64,000 nucleotides of DNA from Saposhnikovia divaricata (lineage: Eukaryota; Streptophyta; Magnoliopsida; Apiales; Apiaceae): contig CM071597.1 in NCBI GenBank assembly GCA_036435485.1, positions 52,311,881-52,375,880 on the forward strand, given 5' to 3'. Below are positions 34,155-45,294 of the stretch, piece after piece (the first letter of the stretch is position 1; each line of letters opens with the position of its first letter). Made by a program: the position numbers and the translations under genes. Below the pieces are notes generated by a model. It searched no databases. It had not been told where the DNA came from and saw nothing but the letters and a program-made list of their open reading frames with translations.

Positions 34155-34400
34155 TTACTTGTCTACCGCCCTGTTAGATCTCCCAGGCCAACGGTTGGGC
34201 CAATTGGGATGGACCGGCGCTACTCGGCCTCTTACACGACTCCAAGTTCGAAAAGAAGTTCTTGACTCTGAACGTAAAGTTCGTCCCCCTTTCCCCAAGT
34301 ATGATACTTGTTGATAAGACTCCACAAAGTAGTCGTATCTAGTTGGAAAGGAAAATTCAACATCATATCTCCCAAACTGCTGCTTGTTAGAGGATGCCAT
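34155..34400 (-). CDS. Small ORF of the LTR-like unit, 81 aa, doubtful
   Basis: Begins MASSNKQQFGRYDVEFSFPTRYDYF, with a mixed composition unlike the surrounding AT-rich DNA; the second half is Arg-rich. It lies inside the putative long LTR. No known domain. It may be a remnant of an LTR-encoded or captured ORF. Confidence 0.25.
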   Translation of the reverse strand: MASSNKQQFGRYDVEFSFPTRYDYFVESYQQVSYLGKGGRTLRSESRTSFRTWSRVRGRVAPVHPNWPNRWPGRSNRAVDK

Positions 34401-34737
34401 CTTGTTCCAATAATCTTACCTCTCGAATGATGAGAAGGTTACTCAAAGATTTAATTGATAAACAGCAATCAAGTTGCGAGTGAAAAGAATAGTTTTACAA
34501 GATTTATGATCGGGAAGTCAACAAGATAAATAACATTGCTCAAGTAGGTTCCCCTATAATATGGAAGTTTGAACGAGCATTTAAATCTTTTTAAGATAGA
34601 TTTAAATGAAAAATAAAGAGTTGGAAACCTTTCCTTGATAAAATAGTCGTAACAAGACTCCAAAATATTTTACATAATATCTGGAGGTGAAAGATAATCT
34701 CCGAATAATATAAATCATTTTACAAAAAATTTAAAAG

Positions 34738-35235
34738 AATTAAATAAATATTTCAAGAATATTTATTAACTCAATAATAATTACGGAATATTATTAAATC
34801 ATAATATTGCTCGTAAGTAATCCTCGAATGAATATATAGAATTATTTACTAAATAAATCCCTCCTTAAATGAATATTCAAAATAATATTCATTAAATAAT
34901 TAAACTCCAACAATTATTTAAAATAATATTCAATAAATAAGTCAAACCTTAAATGAATATTTGAAAATAATATTCATTTAATAAATGATCTTCTAAATGA
35001 ATATCCAAATAATATTCATTTAGTAATCAAAACTTTAAAGGAATATCCGAAATAATATTTCTTAAGTAAATAGAACTTCCAATGAATATTTTAAAATAAT
35101 ATTCATCAAGTACATAAAACCTTAAATGAATATTTGAAAGTAATATTCATTTAATAAATAAATTCCAATGAATATCAAAATAATATTCATTAAATAATCA
35201 ACTCTAAATGAATATTCGAAACTAACTTTCATTTA
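34738..35235. repeat. Array of about twelve 43-bp units, each an imperfect palindrome
   Basis: Units start near 34738, 34781, 34824, 34867, 34909, 34951, 34995, 35038, 35081, 35124, 35167 and 35206. Most read AAATGAATATT, a 4-8 base centre, AATATTCATTT. Each could fold as a hairpin with a 9-11 bp stem. Confidence 0.8.
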
Positions 35236-35589
35236 ATATCTCTCGACTGAGATAATACTTGAGTAACATTCCTCGAAAGATTTCCAAGTAATTGATACTT
35301 TGTGGAAATATAAATAATGTTTAATAATAACAATCCTCAAAATAAATAATAATCTGCCGTTGGAATCACTCCGGATTTCCACGACTTTTTATATATCTCA
35401 AAATACCGACTCCCGGTCTATATTTAAGAATGAATATCATATGCCATTCGCTAAGGGTCTTACCAAAACAATCCGGCTTATAACTGATAATTCGTATCTA
35501 GTCTATAAGCCAATATCAATTCAGGGAACAGGTATCATAATATAATTTGACAATAGGCATGCATGCTATGACATATGTAAAATTGCAAT

Positions 35590-35594
<5 letters not shown>

Positions 35595-35648
<54 letters not shown>
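35595..35648. repeat. (AT)n microsatellite, about 27 repeats
   Basis: Uninterrupted AT dinucleotides over about 54 bases inside the LTR-like unit. Confidence 0.95.
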
Positions 35649-35651
<3 letters not shown>

Positions 35652-37015
35652 CACAACAACAGGTTCAAAGTTTTGAACACTTGCCTGGTAATCGGGTGTG
35701 GGTGGAGATAGCGTGTCCTGGGTCTGCTCGATGATCTATAAACAATCAGAACATTCGAGATTAACCACTTAACACGTTTTAAAAGTCTAAGTATAACTTC
35801 ACTTAAATCGAAACACGTTTTCGAATTATCTCGTTATACACCTTATAGTGTAACTCTTTTTATTACTGATACGATCCGACATTTGTTCGTTATTACGACA
35901 TGTCATCATACCCACACTCGGTATATACTTAAGTCATATAAGTTCTAAAGTCGATCGATGTTCGCACAAAATACACGCAAGCGCACGTGGACAACAAGTA
36001 ATATAAAAGCAAGTAAGATTCGTTCCCGCAGAAATTGTATACTTTGATTTATGCGTCTAAGCAACAATGTTTGATTATCGTTCAATGCTAAGACAAAAGA
36101 CCAATTGGGTTTTGATTTTATATTATGCTAATCAAATTTACTAATTATTAAAAGAGAATGATTTAATTTATGAATAGAAACATAGGGTCCTAACTTCATT
36201 AAATACATCCATTAGAGATCATGCCTTTACTCGATTTGTATGGTGGTTACGATAACTAATCGGACAACACGGAGTAAGTATACGCTACCTTTCAGTACAC
36301 GCACACCAATCTACACAATATCCACAAAAGATAGAAATCATGCAGGCACCAACTAGGTCTAGACTCTATATGTCTATAGAATTTGAAAACCTAAAGGTTG
36401 AAGAGCAAGCTATCCATAAGGATTACATAAGATAGTATGAGATGGTTAAAATCACACCACTAATCATGAAATCAATCACGAACATATGCTAGCATGGTAA
36501 GTTCTAAATCTAGAGATCCACTGTCGCTTCACTAAAGATTAACAAGATAGATGTTCGCGACGCATCTATTTAATTAATTCACAACCATGCAAGGATATCG
36601 CAAGTCACCACATGTATATCAATTAGGCATTCACTACTAATTTCTGTAAATAAATTCGTTAGGACCCCATGACGGTGATTAGTTCATAGTTGAACCGTTC
36701 ATCATCATGGGGTTCGATGAAAATATGCTAATAAACATGACTAGAATGAAGGAAAGAATAATATTAATTAATAAGGGTTTAGGAACAAATCCGAAGAATG
36801 CCAAGTTACAAAAGATAGGTAGATCTTGATCCGTTGCTTGTCACGAACAAACGATCATTCACTCCTTAATGTTAACAAAATAAAACCCTCTGTACTGATT
36901 ACAATGATAACCAGAGTTTTTATAGGCCCTAAAAACCAAATCATACAAGGAAACAACTCAGAATTGCATTAACATTCGAAAAGGGCAAAACTGTAAAATT
37001 TTCCAGAATTCAGGC

Positions 37016-37094
37016 TGAGCGGCCGCCTAGAATCTTGAGCGGCCGCCTGGACAATTCCCCCTGAGCGGCCGCCTGGGAGCTTGAGCGCCCGCCC
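37016..37094. repeat. Four GC-rich TGAGCGGCCGCC repeats
   Basis: Units start at 37016, 37036, 37062 and 37082 (spacing 20, 26, 20). The first three contain GCGGCCGC, the fourth GCGCCCGC. This is a GC-rich island in an AT-rich region. Confidence 0.9.
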
Positions 37095-39094
37095 GGACAA
37101 CCTCCTGGAAATTCTGATTTTCATGGTAATTGTCGTTCCTTGCTTCGTTTTCCCTCGCTCTTCTGGAAACCTTCTTAAACAAACACCTTGGGCCTATATC
37201 CAACATAACATCTTCAATTACCAACTCCGATCCTGAGATAAAAGTCCTGCACATTTCCACTAAAAACTAATCAAAACACGACATACTTGAGGCCAAAACT
37301 ATCAATTCAAGCCGACATAAGACGTTCTAAGTAGATATAAAATCCACTTATCAATCGATTACGAACCGAGATTATACCTCGAGTTTTATCGTTCGTTTTC
37401 TAAGTGTTTTACCAAAGTTATAACCAAGCGGGTTTTTAGGGGTTCGTTCGCGTTTAACTTCGATTCCAACATTTTTATAAAATCGGAAAACGATCCGTTT
37501 GATATGTGGTTTTCTTTCATACCTTCCTTATGACCCCTAGTATTTATTTACCAAGATTCGCCACTAAGTAACATGGTTTACGAGGGTTCAATTGAAGTTA
37601 CGAACTTTTACTTACGGTTCCGAACCAATTTTAGTAATTTGACCATAACTCCTAAACCGTAAGTCGGAATGTTTCGATTCTTTCGCCAAAACGATCTATG
37701 ACTCGAGATCTATGAGGACATGTCATGTTCATAACCAGTTAGGGCAATTAACCCTACTGTGATGCATGAATGCTTTAAGGTTATCGAAAATCGGGCATTA
37801 CGACGGCTATAAATCGAATATTTCCAAATTCCAAACTTTCCAATAATCATAGTTTCCACTCTAAACAACACATATACATGATTTATAACCATGAACTGAG
37901 GCCAAGCAATGCCTTTCCGTTCATCTAACTATTTTTAACATTTATCAAAACCCCATTCATAATCATGCTTATAACCTACTAACAACATAACTAACTTAGA
38001 TCCATCAAGAACATGTATAAACATAAAGTAAGGCCTAGGGTTTCAAGAGTATTATACCTTACTTGGGGTGTGTATGCACTTAGTAAGCCTTGTATAGTCC
38101 TTGTATAGCCTCCATGAAGCTTGGATCATCAACCAAAATCAAGATCCAAGAATTTTGTTCTTGAGGTTACTATTCATCCTCCACTTTCTTGATTTTATTG
38201 AAAATGGAAAGAGTGGTTTTTGAGGCTAAGATTTCTAAGGTATCATTTTTATGAAATATAGGATCTATGGTAAATTTTTGGAGATCAAACAATGGTGGGA
38301 AGGATGATTTCTTCCTTGGAATTTTCACAAAAGTCGAATGGACTGAGGAGAGAGTGTTTGGTGTTCTTGGCTTGTTTGCTTGGTTGATTCTTGTGCTAAA
38401 TGAATTATTTGGATAATATCTACCATAAAGCTACTTTATTAAAGGTAGGATGTCATTGCTTGCATCAATTAATGGATGAGTATTGGTTACTTGGTTGGAT
38501 TGAATGAAATGGCTAAGTACTTGGTTGATCTTCTAAGGATGCTAGTTGCATGAGTCATCACTTGGTTTGCTAGATATTTTCCACCACTACATGCATGTAT
38601 CTTGCTTCCTCTGCTTGTTTCTTTGTCCGTTTATTGCTCAATTCATTGATCGTTCGGAGGAATAACTCATTCGTTTCTAGTTAGGGTTTTACCGAAAACC
38701 GTCTTAACATTTATAATAATATTCTCCATCATTCATATTAATTCTCGAATCCATATTCCTTAAATCCCTTCAATAATTCTTTAAGTCTTTCAGTGTCCAG
38801 GTAAATCTCGGGGAAAATAAAAGTGCTATTTTTCAGAATCCAACAGCTTTTACATACACTCTTTTTCGCCCTGGATCACTCATGCGAACTTAGAATTTCG
38901 TTCCGGATACTTATATATCGCGTCGTCTAATAATATTCCTATGTCCACCAAAATCACTATTCATCCATTTTTCTTTACTCATCCTCTTAGGGTTGTACAA
39001 TTGTCCTTGATCTCTTTCGATCGTTCCTTAACCTTTTTACGGACCCACTTGACCAATAACAGATATCGATTTGGATGACATAAGAATAATCTTC

Positions 39095-40106
39095 TGTTAT
39101 TCCCAGATTACACACTTGTATAATTGTAGAAGGGGGGGGTTGAATACAATTCTTGATATTTATAAATTTCTGATAAGAACTTCAGAAACTTATGAAGAGA
39201 TAATTGCAATGTAAGAATTATACACAAACACATATAAAATCAGGTGGTTAAAATGCACCACCTGAAGCTTTTATTTGAAGAAAACTCTGTGATACAAAAT
39301 GTACACAGCTGCCGTTTTACAACTCTTTGCTTCTAAAGATATTCAAGAAACCCTAAGCAAATATGTCTGTTTCCTTAACCTACAAAGAGTTGCTACACTT
39401 GGTTATATATCCCAAGTTTTACAAGTACTACTGGAATAAGATAATACTAATCTAATTCTAGTTGACTTGCTACTACACTCCAAATACATATGTAGCCGAA
39501 AGGTTGTCCTTGTGTTCAGACATGTCTCCTGCACCTTTCTTGTATTCATAGTGTAAATGGAATGCTTCTTTCTTCTGTGTTTCCAAAGTATGGCTGCCAT
39601 ACTGCTTTTTGTATCTACTATAAACTCATGTGATCTGTCAGTCAAACATGTCCTTATCAACTGCTAATCTCCAGCTAATCATAGAAAACAGTGTCAATGA
39701 TTATCCGTTGATGATGTATACTGACATCCGTTGATGATGTATAGAGCAGTATCCGTTGATATTGGGACTTGAGCTGTATCCGTTGATAGAGTGAATTTGA
39801 GTTGTATCCGTTGATAGAGTTTAGTCTTCATCCGTTGATACACTTTCACTTAGACAGAATTACATAGCATAGCTTATTTACAATTGGCTACCCTATTCTG
39901 CCTATCCGTTGATAGTCAACATGACTGTGGATAAAAACACTATCAACTGATAACATAGAGATACTGCAGTGTGCTACAAAACCTCATCCGTTGATGAGCT
40001 ACCTGTCAACGGATAGAGTTATAAATCCTCATCCGTTGACAGCTACAAAACCTTAAACAATTTGATTGATTGTGAAGTTATCATCAAGTACAACATATTC
40101 CTAACA
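39095..40106 (-). repeat. SIRE-B left LTR (3' LTR of the element)
   Basis: Starts TGTTATTCCC, ends TTCCTAACA. On the minus strand, U3 holds ten CCGTTGA/TCAACGG words in its first 400 bases, then a TATA box near 39405-39412 and an AATAAA poly(A) signal near 39277-39283. A perfect 8-bp hairpin (CAGGTGGT / ACCACCTG) lies at 39241-39264, and a G8 run sits near the outer end. Confidence 0.95.
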
Positions 40107-40115
40107 ATCTCCCCC
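40107..40115 (-). other. SIRE-B polypurine tract
   Basis: GGGGGAGAT on the minus strand next to the 3' LTR, identical to SIRE-A. Confidence 0.85.
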
Positions 40116-40279
40116 AATTTATACTTGATGGCAATAAAGCATAAATTCAGGACCTTGATGATAACAAAACATTCCTAAAGATATATAAAGAACAATACAT
40201 AAATTGTATTAAGCTACAATAATTGAAAAACTGAAAGTTTGAGAAATTTACAGAGAAGTGCTCCTCTAGACTGAGCAGA

Positions 40280-43200
40280 TTAGGACTGTTTCTTTCCTCT
40301 CGTTGGCATCACCCTTGATTTTCCTTCCTTGGCAGAGTTGGACTCAATCTGTATTTGGAGTTGCCTATAGAAGGCATCTTCTTCATCTACCTTTGGATTT
40401 AGCTTCTGTTGTAGCCATCTCAGGTATTGAGAACTAGCCTTTGGCAGTTGGTCTTCTAACCTGAAGAATCTCCTGTTACCATCTTCATCCCTGAACTCCA
40501 TCATCCAGAAAGGTTGGAGGTGGATTTTCTGTCCATTGTATGGGATCTTCATTTTCCTTGGTAGACTTGATGGTGAGTTCCAATCCCTCCTTATTTGTTC
40601 TATTTTGTCCAGTATCTCCCCTTTTGCTATCTTGGAGAACCCTGTGTATCTCTTGATTGCAGAGAACACTTTGGTTAAGGTATGATAATTTTCTCCAAGA
40701 ACCCTTTGTAGTGGCCATGTCCTTTCCGTTCCTCCCTTGTATACAAAGACCAATCTTTCAGGCAAATGTTTATATTTGTCAATTCCTCTTACTTCTGACA
40801 ATTCATCCAGATAAAGATTCATGTCAGAGTATTCTTCAATATCTGCCTGATAGATAAAATCATCCTTGTTTTCCAAGATTGGCTGCCTGACAATTGCAGG
40901 TACCCTAGCAACTTGAATTGGTTCCTTTGAAGGTTGCTTCCTTGGTTTCCTTTTCTTCTGTGTAGGCTTCTGTTGAGGCTTCAGCAAGAATGAAGGAACC
41001 TCAATGGAGTCAAGATTCATTGGTTCCTCTTTAGGTACTATAGGCTCACCATGGAAATTTACATCTGGGTTGAATACTTTCACATCAATAGGTTGTGATG
41101 AACCAACTGTCTCTTTGTTTTCAGTTTCTGGAGAGACAGGCCTCCTTGCATGTGATTTTAATCTCTTGGATTTGGGGACTGATTTCCCTTTCTTTTTGAA
41201 TTTGGGGACTTCCTCAGGTTCCCTCAATTCATCCTCTACCTCATCCAATAACTCTTGAGCCAGCCTTGCTTGCTTCTCATCTGAGTTTTCATATAGATAT
41301 TCAGTGCTTGGTTGAGATTCTCTTAGCAGCCTTGAAGTTTCTTCTCTCTTAGCTTCAACAAATCTAGGATGGCTGTTGGATATGTTTAGAACTTTTCCAT
41401 TCCTTATGATTACAGCCATCCATTCTCTTACACAACTGTTAGCCTTCTCCTTGAATTCCTTGATTGCCTTACCCATCAACTTCTCTTCATCATCCTTGGG
41501 AAATGGAAAGTCCAGTTGTAACTTGTTCTTCCCATTTGCTTTTGGTGGTGAGAAGGGTCTTGATTTGACGTAGGGTTCAAATTCCTTAACATGAGAAGGC
41601 TCAGCATCATAGAATGTAGGAGCCACAATTGCTGGAGTGAGCACCTTCAGAATTGTTGTAGATATTGTTGGAGCTGAGGTTTGGCTAGAGAACAGATTTG
41701 ATGCAATAGATTGATTGATCAATCTTTCTGTCCTCATTATCCTTTCATAGTTTTCTTCTTTCATCTTTTGGAGAGCTTCAATTTTGGCTAGCTTTTCTTC
41801 TTCTGTCAAGTTTGAAAGATCAAACTCTCCATATAGAGGTTTGGATTTGCTGGGGGAAGCTGTGACAATGAATTCTTGTGGATTGACCACTATGGTAGGC
41901 TGCTGCTCCCCCTCACTTGCTGCTTCCCTTCTTTCAGAAATTAAGATTTGACTTGAAGTTGCCACAGCCTCTTTTACTTTCTCCCCCTTTTTGTTAGCAT
42001 CAAGGGTTTGACTAGAAGTTGGGGCTGCAACTAACCTTTCTAGCAGTTGGGTTTGCAGTTTCTGATGTTGAAGAAATTGCTCCATCTGGGATTCCATCTT
42101 TTCCACTCTTGAAGTGAGAAGTTGCACAGATTTAGCCAGGTTGTCTTCTTTGAGAAACCTTTGTTGCAACACCCTCTGAGTGGCTGTAGGAGCTAGTTGC
42201 TCTAGCTTGGAATCCACAGAGATTTTCACATCCTTGATTTCTTGTTTGACCTCCTCTAAATTGGATCTCTGAATCACCATTTGCATCTTTTGTAACTTTA
42301 GGGAGTCAATTGCCTGTTGAAGAACAACCTTTCTCTGTGGATCTGCTTCTGGGTGCTCAGCCAGGGCAGATTTATATTGCCTTATGATTTCCATATCAAG
42401 TTGGTGATAGGTGTAGTTTTGAGCAAATGCAAAATCATGAATACTGCTACCACCTTCATCTTCAGAGCTCTGGCTGTCTTCATCTTCAGAATTGTCAAAT
42501 TCATCACTCTCAGCAGTGGTTGGCAGAGCTGCTATAGATTCCTTAGCTCTAAGTAGAGATTGTGAGGTGTGCACTAGGTGCAGTGCCTCCTCTGCTTCCA
42601 CATTGCCCTGTTGTGCCAGAATTTGATAGGCAGGAACAGGGTGAGTAAAGGTTTCAGCATCCAGAGAAATGGAGTCAATCATGGACTGATATTCTCTTTG
42701 AAATTCCATTTCCTTGGATGCATCCTCAACCCCCATTGACTCACTAGCAATGGCTGCTTCTTCCATCCTTATCTCTCCTGTAGTCCCTTCTCTCACCTCA
42801 TCTCTCTTTTCTTGCATCAAGGGCTCCCCTTGGCTCACACCTCTCACACCCTCACCTTCACCTACTAAGGTGGTACTCTCCAACTCTCCTTTTGCCTGAC
42901 CGGAAGAAATGGCCAGCCTCTCATTATTTATCTCTCCTTTTGCCTGCTCACAAGGCAGCCTCTCACTCCCTTCCCTCAAACCTAAAAGTGTTTCAACTAC
43001 TGAGAACTCCTCTACACTTGACACTGGAATGTCAGATATAGCAGTGGTAGAGTGAGTTATCAACGGATAAGGAATATCCGTTGATGAAGTAGTTATAGCT
43101 GTCAACGGATGGCTAGATAGAGGCGCATCCGTTGATGGAGAAACACTTGTCAACGGATGAAGGATATCCGTTGAGGAAGGAATAATTATATCCGTTGAAG

Positions 43201-44791
43201 AGAAAACCAACACTGAATCTGTGGAGATTGATTTTAAGTTCGAGGCCACAGTCTGTGTTGAGAATTCTGGAAGGGAAGATTGATGGTCCAACAAATCATC
43301 TAAAAGATGATGACCACCAATTATAGAGTGGGGCTTCTCCAAGAATCTTAAAGATGGAGAATCAGGAATTGATGTAGATATCATATCCACATCCAGAGAA
43401 GGAGTTGGTGATGGTGGATTGTAATGTGTATCGATTTGAAGATTAAGATCAAGGGGCTGTGACTCCACATTTATTGAAGTCACATCAAACTGAGTTTGAG
43501 AAGGTACAGTTTCCTGTACAGTGTGTGTGCCCTGTGATTCCCCTGTGGTTTTAGATTTCACTCTTCTTCCATAGGTTTTTGAGATTGGGCTATATGTGTC
43601 CCTAACCCTCTTGTGCAGTGTTCCTTGTGGGGAACTTGATTCAGTAGTCACACTCTTTTGGGAGAGTGTGACTAGAATTTGGCCTGTAGTTACATTAGCA
43701 GTCTTTTGAGAGACTGAAATGGTGGTTGCACTCATCTCTCCTTCCTTATCCTTAGGGCTTCTTTGATGTTCACCCTGTCCCTCACCACTCACTACCACCT
43801 TCACACTCCCCTCAAGAGGTTTGGTAGTTTTTACAACAGGTGTCTTTTGAGAGACACTTGAGGTTTGCCTTTTAGAATGTGGTTTTGGAACTTTGGATTT
43901 GGTCACTTTGGTAGGAGCCTGTTTGGTCACAACTACAGACTCCATTGTGACACTAGAAGGTAAAGAAATTTGGGGGTTGGAGATAGAGGTTTCAAAGTTA
44001 GAGATAGTTACCTGAACAATTGGTAGATATACCAACTGTACTCCTGCATTGAGGTTCATTCGAATCAGGTCACTTAAGACTCTCTTCTCCTGAACAAAAC
44101 ATTGGAACTTGCTATCCGGGTTAGCAATGGATAGCTTATTCTCAGACACATGCAGTGCTAAGAGCATTAAAAATCTAGCAAAGTAGATATTCTTGCTCCT
44201 AGTTTCCTTTTTACCCAACTTTGCAGCTATCTCATACAAAACTAATGTGCCAAAATTATAGAATTTATCATTTAAAAGCATACACATCATTGTTAGCATG
44301 GACAGGGTAACAGCATCAAAATTGCTAATTTTTCCTGAAAAAGTTTTAATGAAGGCATCACAGAAGTAGCTCCATTCTTTAACCATTCCTTTTCTAGCAA
44401 TTTTCCCTAAGTTTTCAGTACTAAGGGCATAATTAATAGAATTAAGCATGGCAACAATTTCAGCATCAGTAGGTACTTTCAGACAGTTATTCTCAGGCAA
44501 TTTTAAACAAGCAGTTATTACATCAGAATTAACCACATAGTTTTTACCCTTTAAAGAAAAAGCAATTGTACCGTCTGTGCCATTGTACTCAGCAGATGTC
44601 CACATTTCTTCAATTACCTCGTGGATTAAGGGAGTGGTAGCCGTCATAGCATATGACAGTTTGCATTTCTTCACGAAACTCATCAAAGTGTGGTAAGCTT
44701 CTGGAGCATTCACTGTGTCAACAAAGGCCGCGAAATTGTTCTTCTCATAGGTAAACCCAGTGGAGGACATCATCTTAACAATAGGCGCCAT
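40280..44791 (-). CDS. SIRE-B large ORF after pol ('env-like' position), function unknown
   Basis: Intact 1503-residue ORF, 165 bases upstream of the 3' LTR. Residues about 25-260 form an ordered domain comparable with the start of the SIRE-A ORF (APEAYHTLMSF, VKEWSYFCDAFIKTF, FYNFGTLVLYEIA, IYFARFLMLLA). Residues about 265-700 are Ser/Thr/Pro-rich and disordered, with a cluster of STD / HPLT peptides coded by seven copies of the CCGTTGA word. Coiled-coil-prone stretches follow (about 820-960 and 1020-1080), then a basic region, and an ordered C-terminal 230 residues (LVFVYKGGTERTWPLQRVL, IHLQPFWMMEFRDEDGNRRF). No signal peptide or transmembrane segment is evident, so I would not call it an envelope protein. 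A role in particle or nuclear traffic is possible but unproven. Confidence 0.8.
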   Translation of the reverse strand: MAPIVKMMSSTGFTYEKNNFAAFVDTVNAPEAYHTLMSFVKKCKLSYAMTATTPLIHEVIEEMWTSAEYNGTDGTIAFSLKGKNYVVNSDVITACLKLPENNCLKVPTDAEIVAMLNSINYALSTENLGKIARKGMVKEWSYFCDAFIKTFSGKISNFDAVTLSMLTMMCMLLNDKFYNFGTLVLYEIAAKLGKKETRSKNIYFARFLMLLALHVSENKLSIANPDSKFQCFVQEKRVLSDLIRMNLNAGVQLVYLPIVQVTISNFETSISNPQISLPSSVTMESVVVTKQAPTKVTKSKVPKPHSKRQTSSVSQKTPVVKTTKPLEGSVKVVVSGEGQGEHQRSPKDKEGEMSATTISVSQKTANVTTGQILVTLSQKSVTTESSSPQGTLHKRVRDTYSPISKTYGRRVKSKTTGESQGTHTVQETVPSQTQFDVTSINVESQPLDLNLQIDTHYNPPSPTPSLDVDMISTSIPDSPSLRFLEKPHSIIGGHHLLDDLLDHQSSLPEFSTQTVASNLKSISTDSVLVFSSTDIIIPSSTDILHPLTSVSPSTDAPLSSHPLTAITTSSTDIPYPLITHSTTAISDIPVSSVEEFSVVETLLGLREGSERLPCEQAKGEINNERLAISSGQAKGELESTTLVGEGEGVRGVSQGEPLMQEKRDEVREGTTGEIRMEEAAIASESMGVEDASKEMEFQREYQSMIDSISLDAETFTHPVPAYQILAQQGNVEAEEALHLVHTSQSLLRAKESIAALPTTAESDEFDNSEDEDSQSSEDEGGSSIHDFAFAQNYTYHQLDMEIIRQYKSALAEHPEADPQRKVVLQQAIDSLKLQKMQMVIQRSNLEEVKQEIKDVKISVDSKLEQLAPTATQRVLQQRFLKEDNLAKSVQLLTSRVEKMESQMEQFLQHQKLQTQLLERLVAAPTSSQTLDANKKGEKVKEAVATSSQILISERREAASEGEQQPTIVVNPQEFIVTASPSKSKPLYGEFDLSNLTEEEKLAKIEALQKMKEENYERIMRTERLINQSIASNLFSSQTSAPTISTTILKVLTPAIVAPTFYDAEPSHVKEFEPYVKSRPFSPPKANGKNKLQLDFPFPKDDEEKLMGKAIKEFKEKANSCVREWMAVIIRNGKVLNISNSHPRFVEAKREETSRLLRESQPSTEYLYENSDEKQARLAQELLDEVEDELREPEEVPKFKKKGKSVPKSKRLKSHARRPVSPETENKETVGSSQPIDVKVFNPDVNFHGEPIVPKEEPMNLDSIEVPSFLLKPQQKPTQKKRKPRKQPSKEPIQVARVPAIVRQPILENKDDFIYQADIEEYSDMNLYLDELSEVRGIDKYKHLPERLVFVYKGGTERTWPLQRVLGENYHTLTKVFSAIKRYTGFSKIAKGEILDKIEQIRRDWNSPSSLPRKMKIPYNGQKIHLQPFWMMEFRDEDGNRRFFRLEDQLPKASSQYLRWLQQKLNPKVDEEDAFYRQLQIQIESNSAKEGKSRVMPTRGKKQS

Positions 44792-45294
44792 TGAAGTGAT
44801 TGAACTTTGGTTACAGAGAGTTTTAGGGAAGAAGATGCAGTTAACTTTTGATATGCTTGAAAATGAATAAAAGTGAGATGTGAGAGTACAAGTCCGCCTT
44901 TTATATTTTTCAAGAATTAAAAATGAAATAATTAAAAGTAATTACTCCATTGGTCAAAAGTAACTGTCAGATAGTAAATAAAAAGAGAATAAGTACAGCC
45001 ATGATTAGATATACACGGTTACCAACGGAAAAGAAAAAAAATGTATATCAACGGATATAGAATGAACGGTTGAGATACAGTTTATCCGTTGATGACGTGG
45101 ATAGCCTGTTACCCGTTGACATGCAAAAATCTAGTAATGTGTTTATACTATCAACGGATAAAAGGATATCCGTTGATAAGCTAATTTTGCCTTAGGCAAA
45201 ATTTCTGCAGAAAATTTTTCTGAAAGTTTTCACTTTCAAGTAAATCAAAACACATTTCCAGCTTCAAATCATTGAAATCAAATATCACTAGGAA
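44792..45294. other. SIRE-B spacer between pol and the large ORF
   Basis: About 500 bp, non-coding. It holds four exact CCGTTGA/TCAACGG words and several near-matches between 45020 and 45185, mostly as facing pairs. There is no antisense ORF like that of SIRE-A. Confidence 0.7.

Noticed and set aside
35360..35545. 61-codon plus-strand ORF and similar short ORFs at 33313, 33704, 34469, 37710
   Set aside because: Chance frames in non-coding LTR-like DNA, without domains or leaders.
37016..37094. NotI sites as cloning-vector contamination
   Set aside because: No vector or linker sequence nearby, the units are diverged and continuous with plant-like sequence on both sides.
39403..39660. 85-codon ORF in each SIRE-B LTR (also 51429-51686)
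   Set aside because: It lies across the promoter and R region of the LTR, has no domain, and appears twice only because the LTRs are identical.
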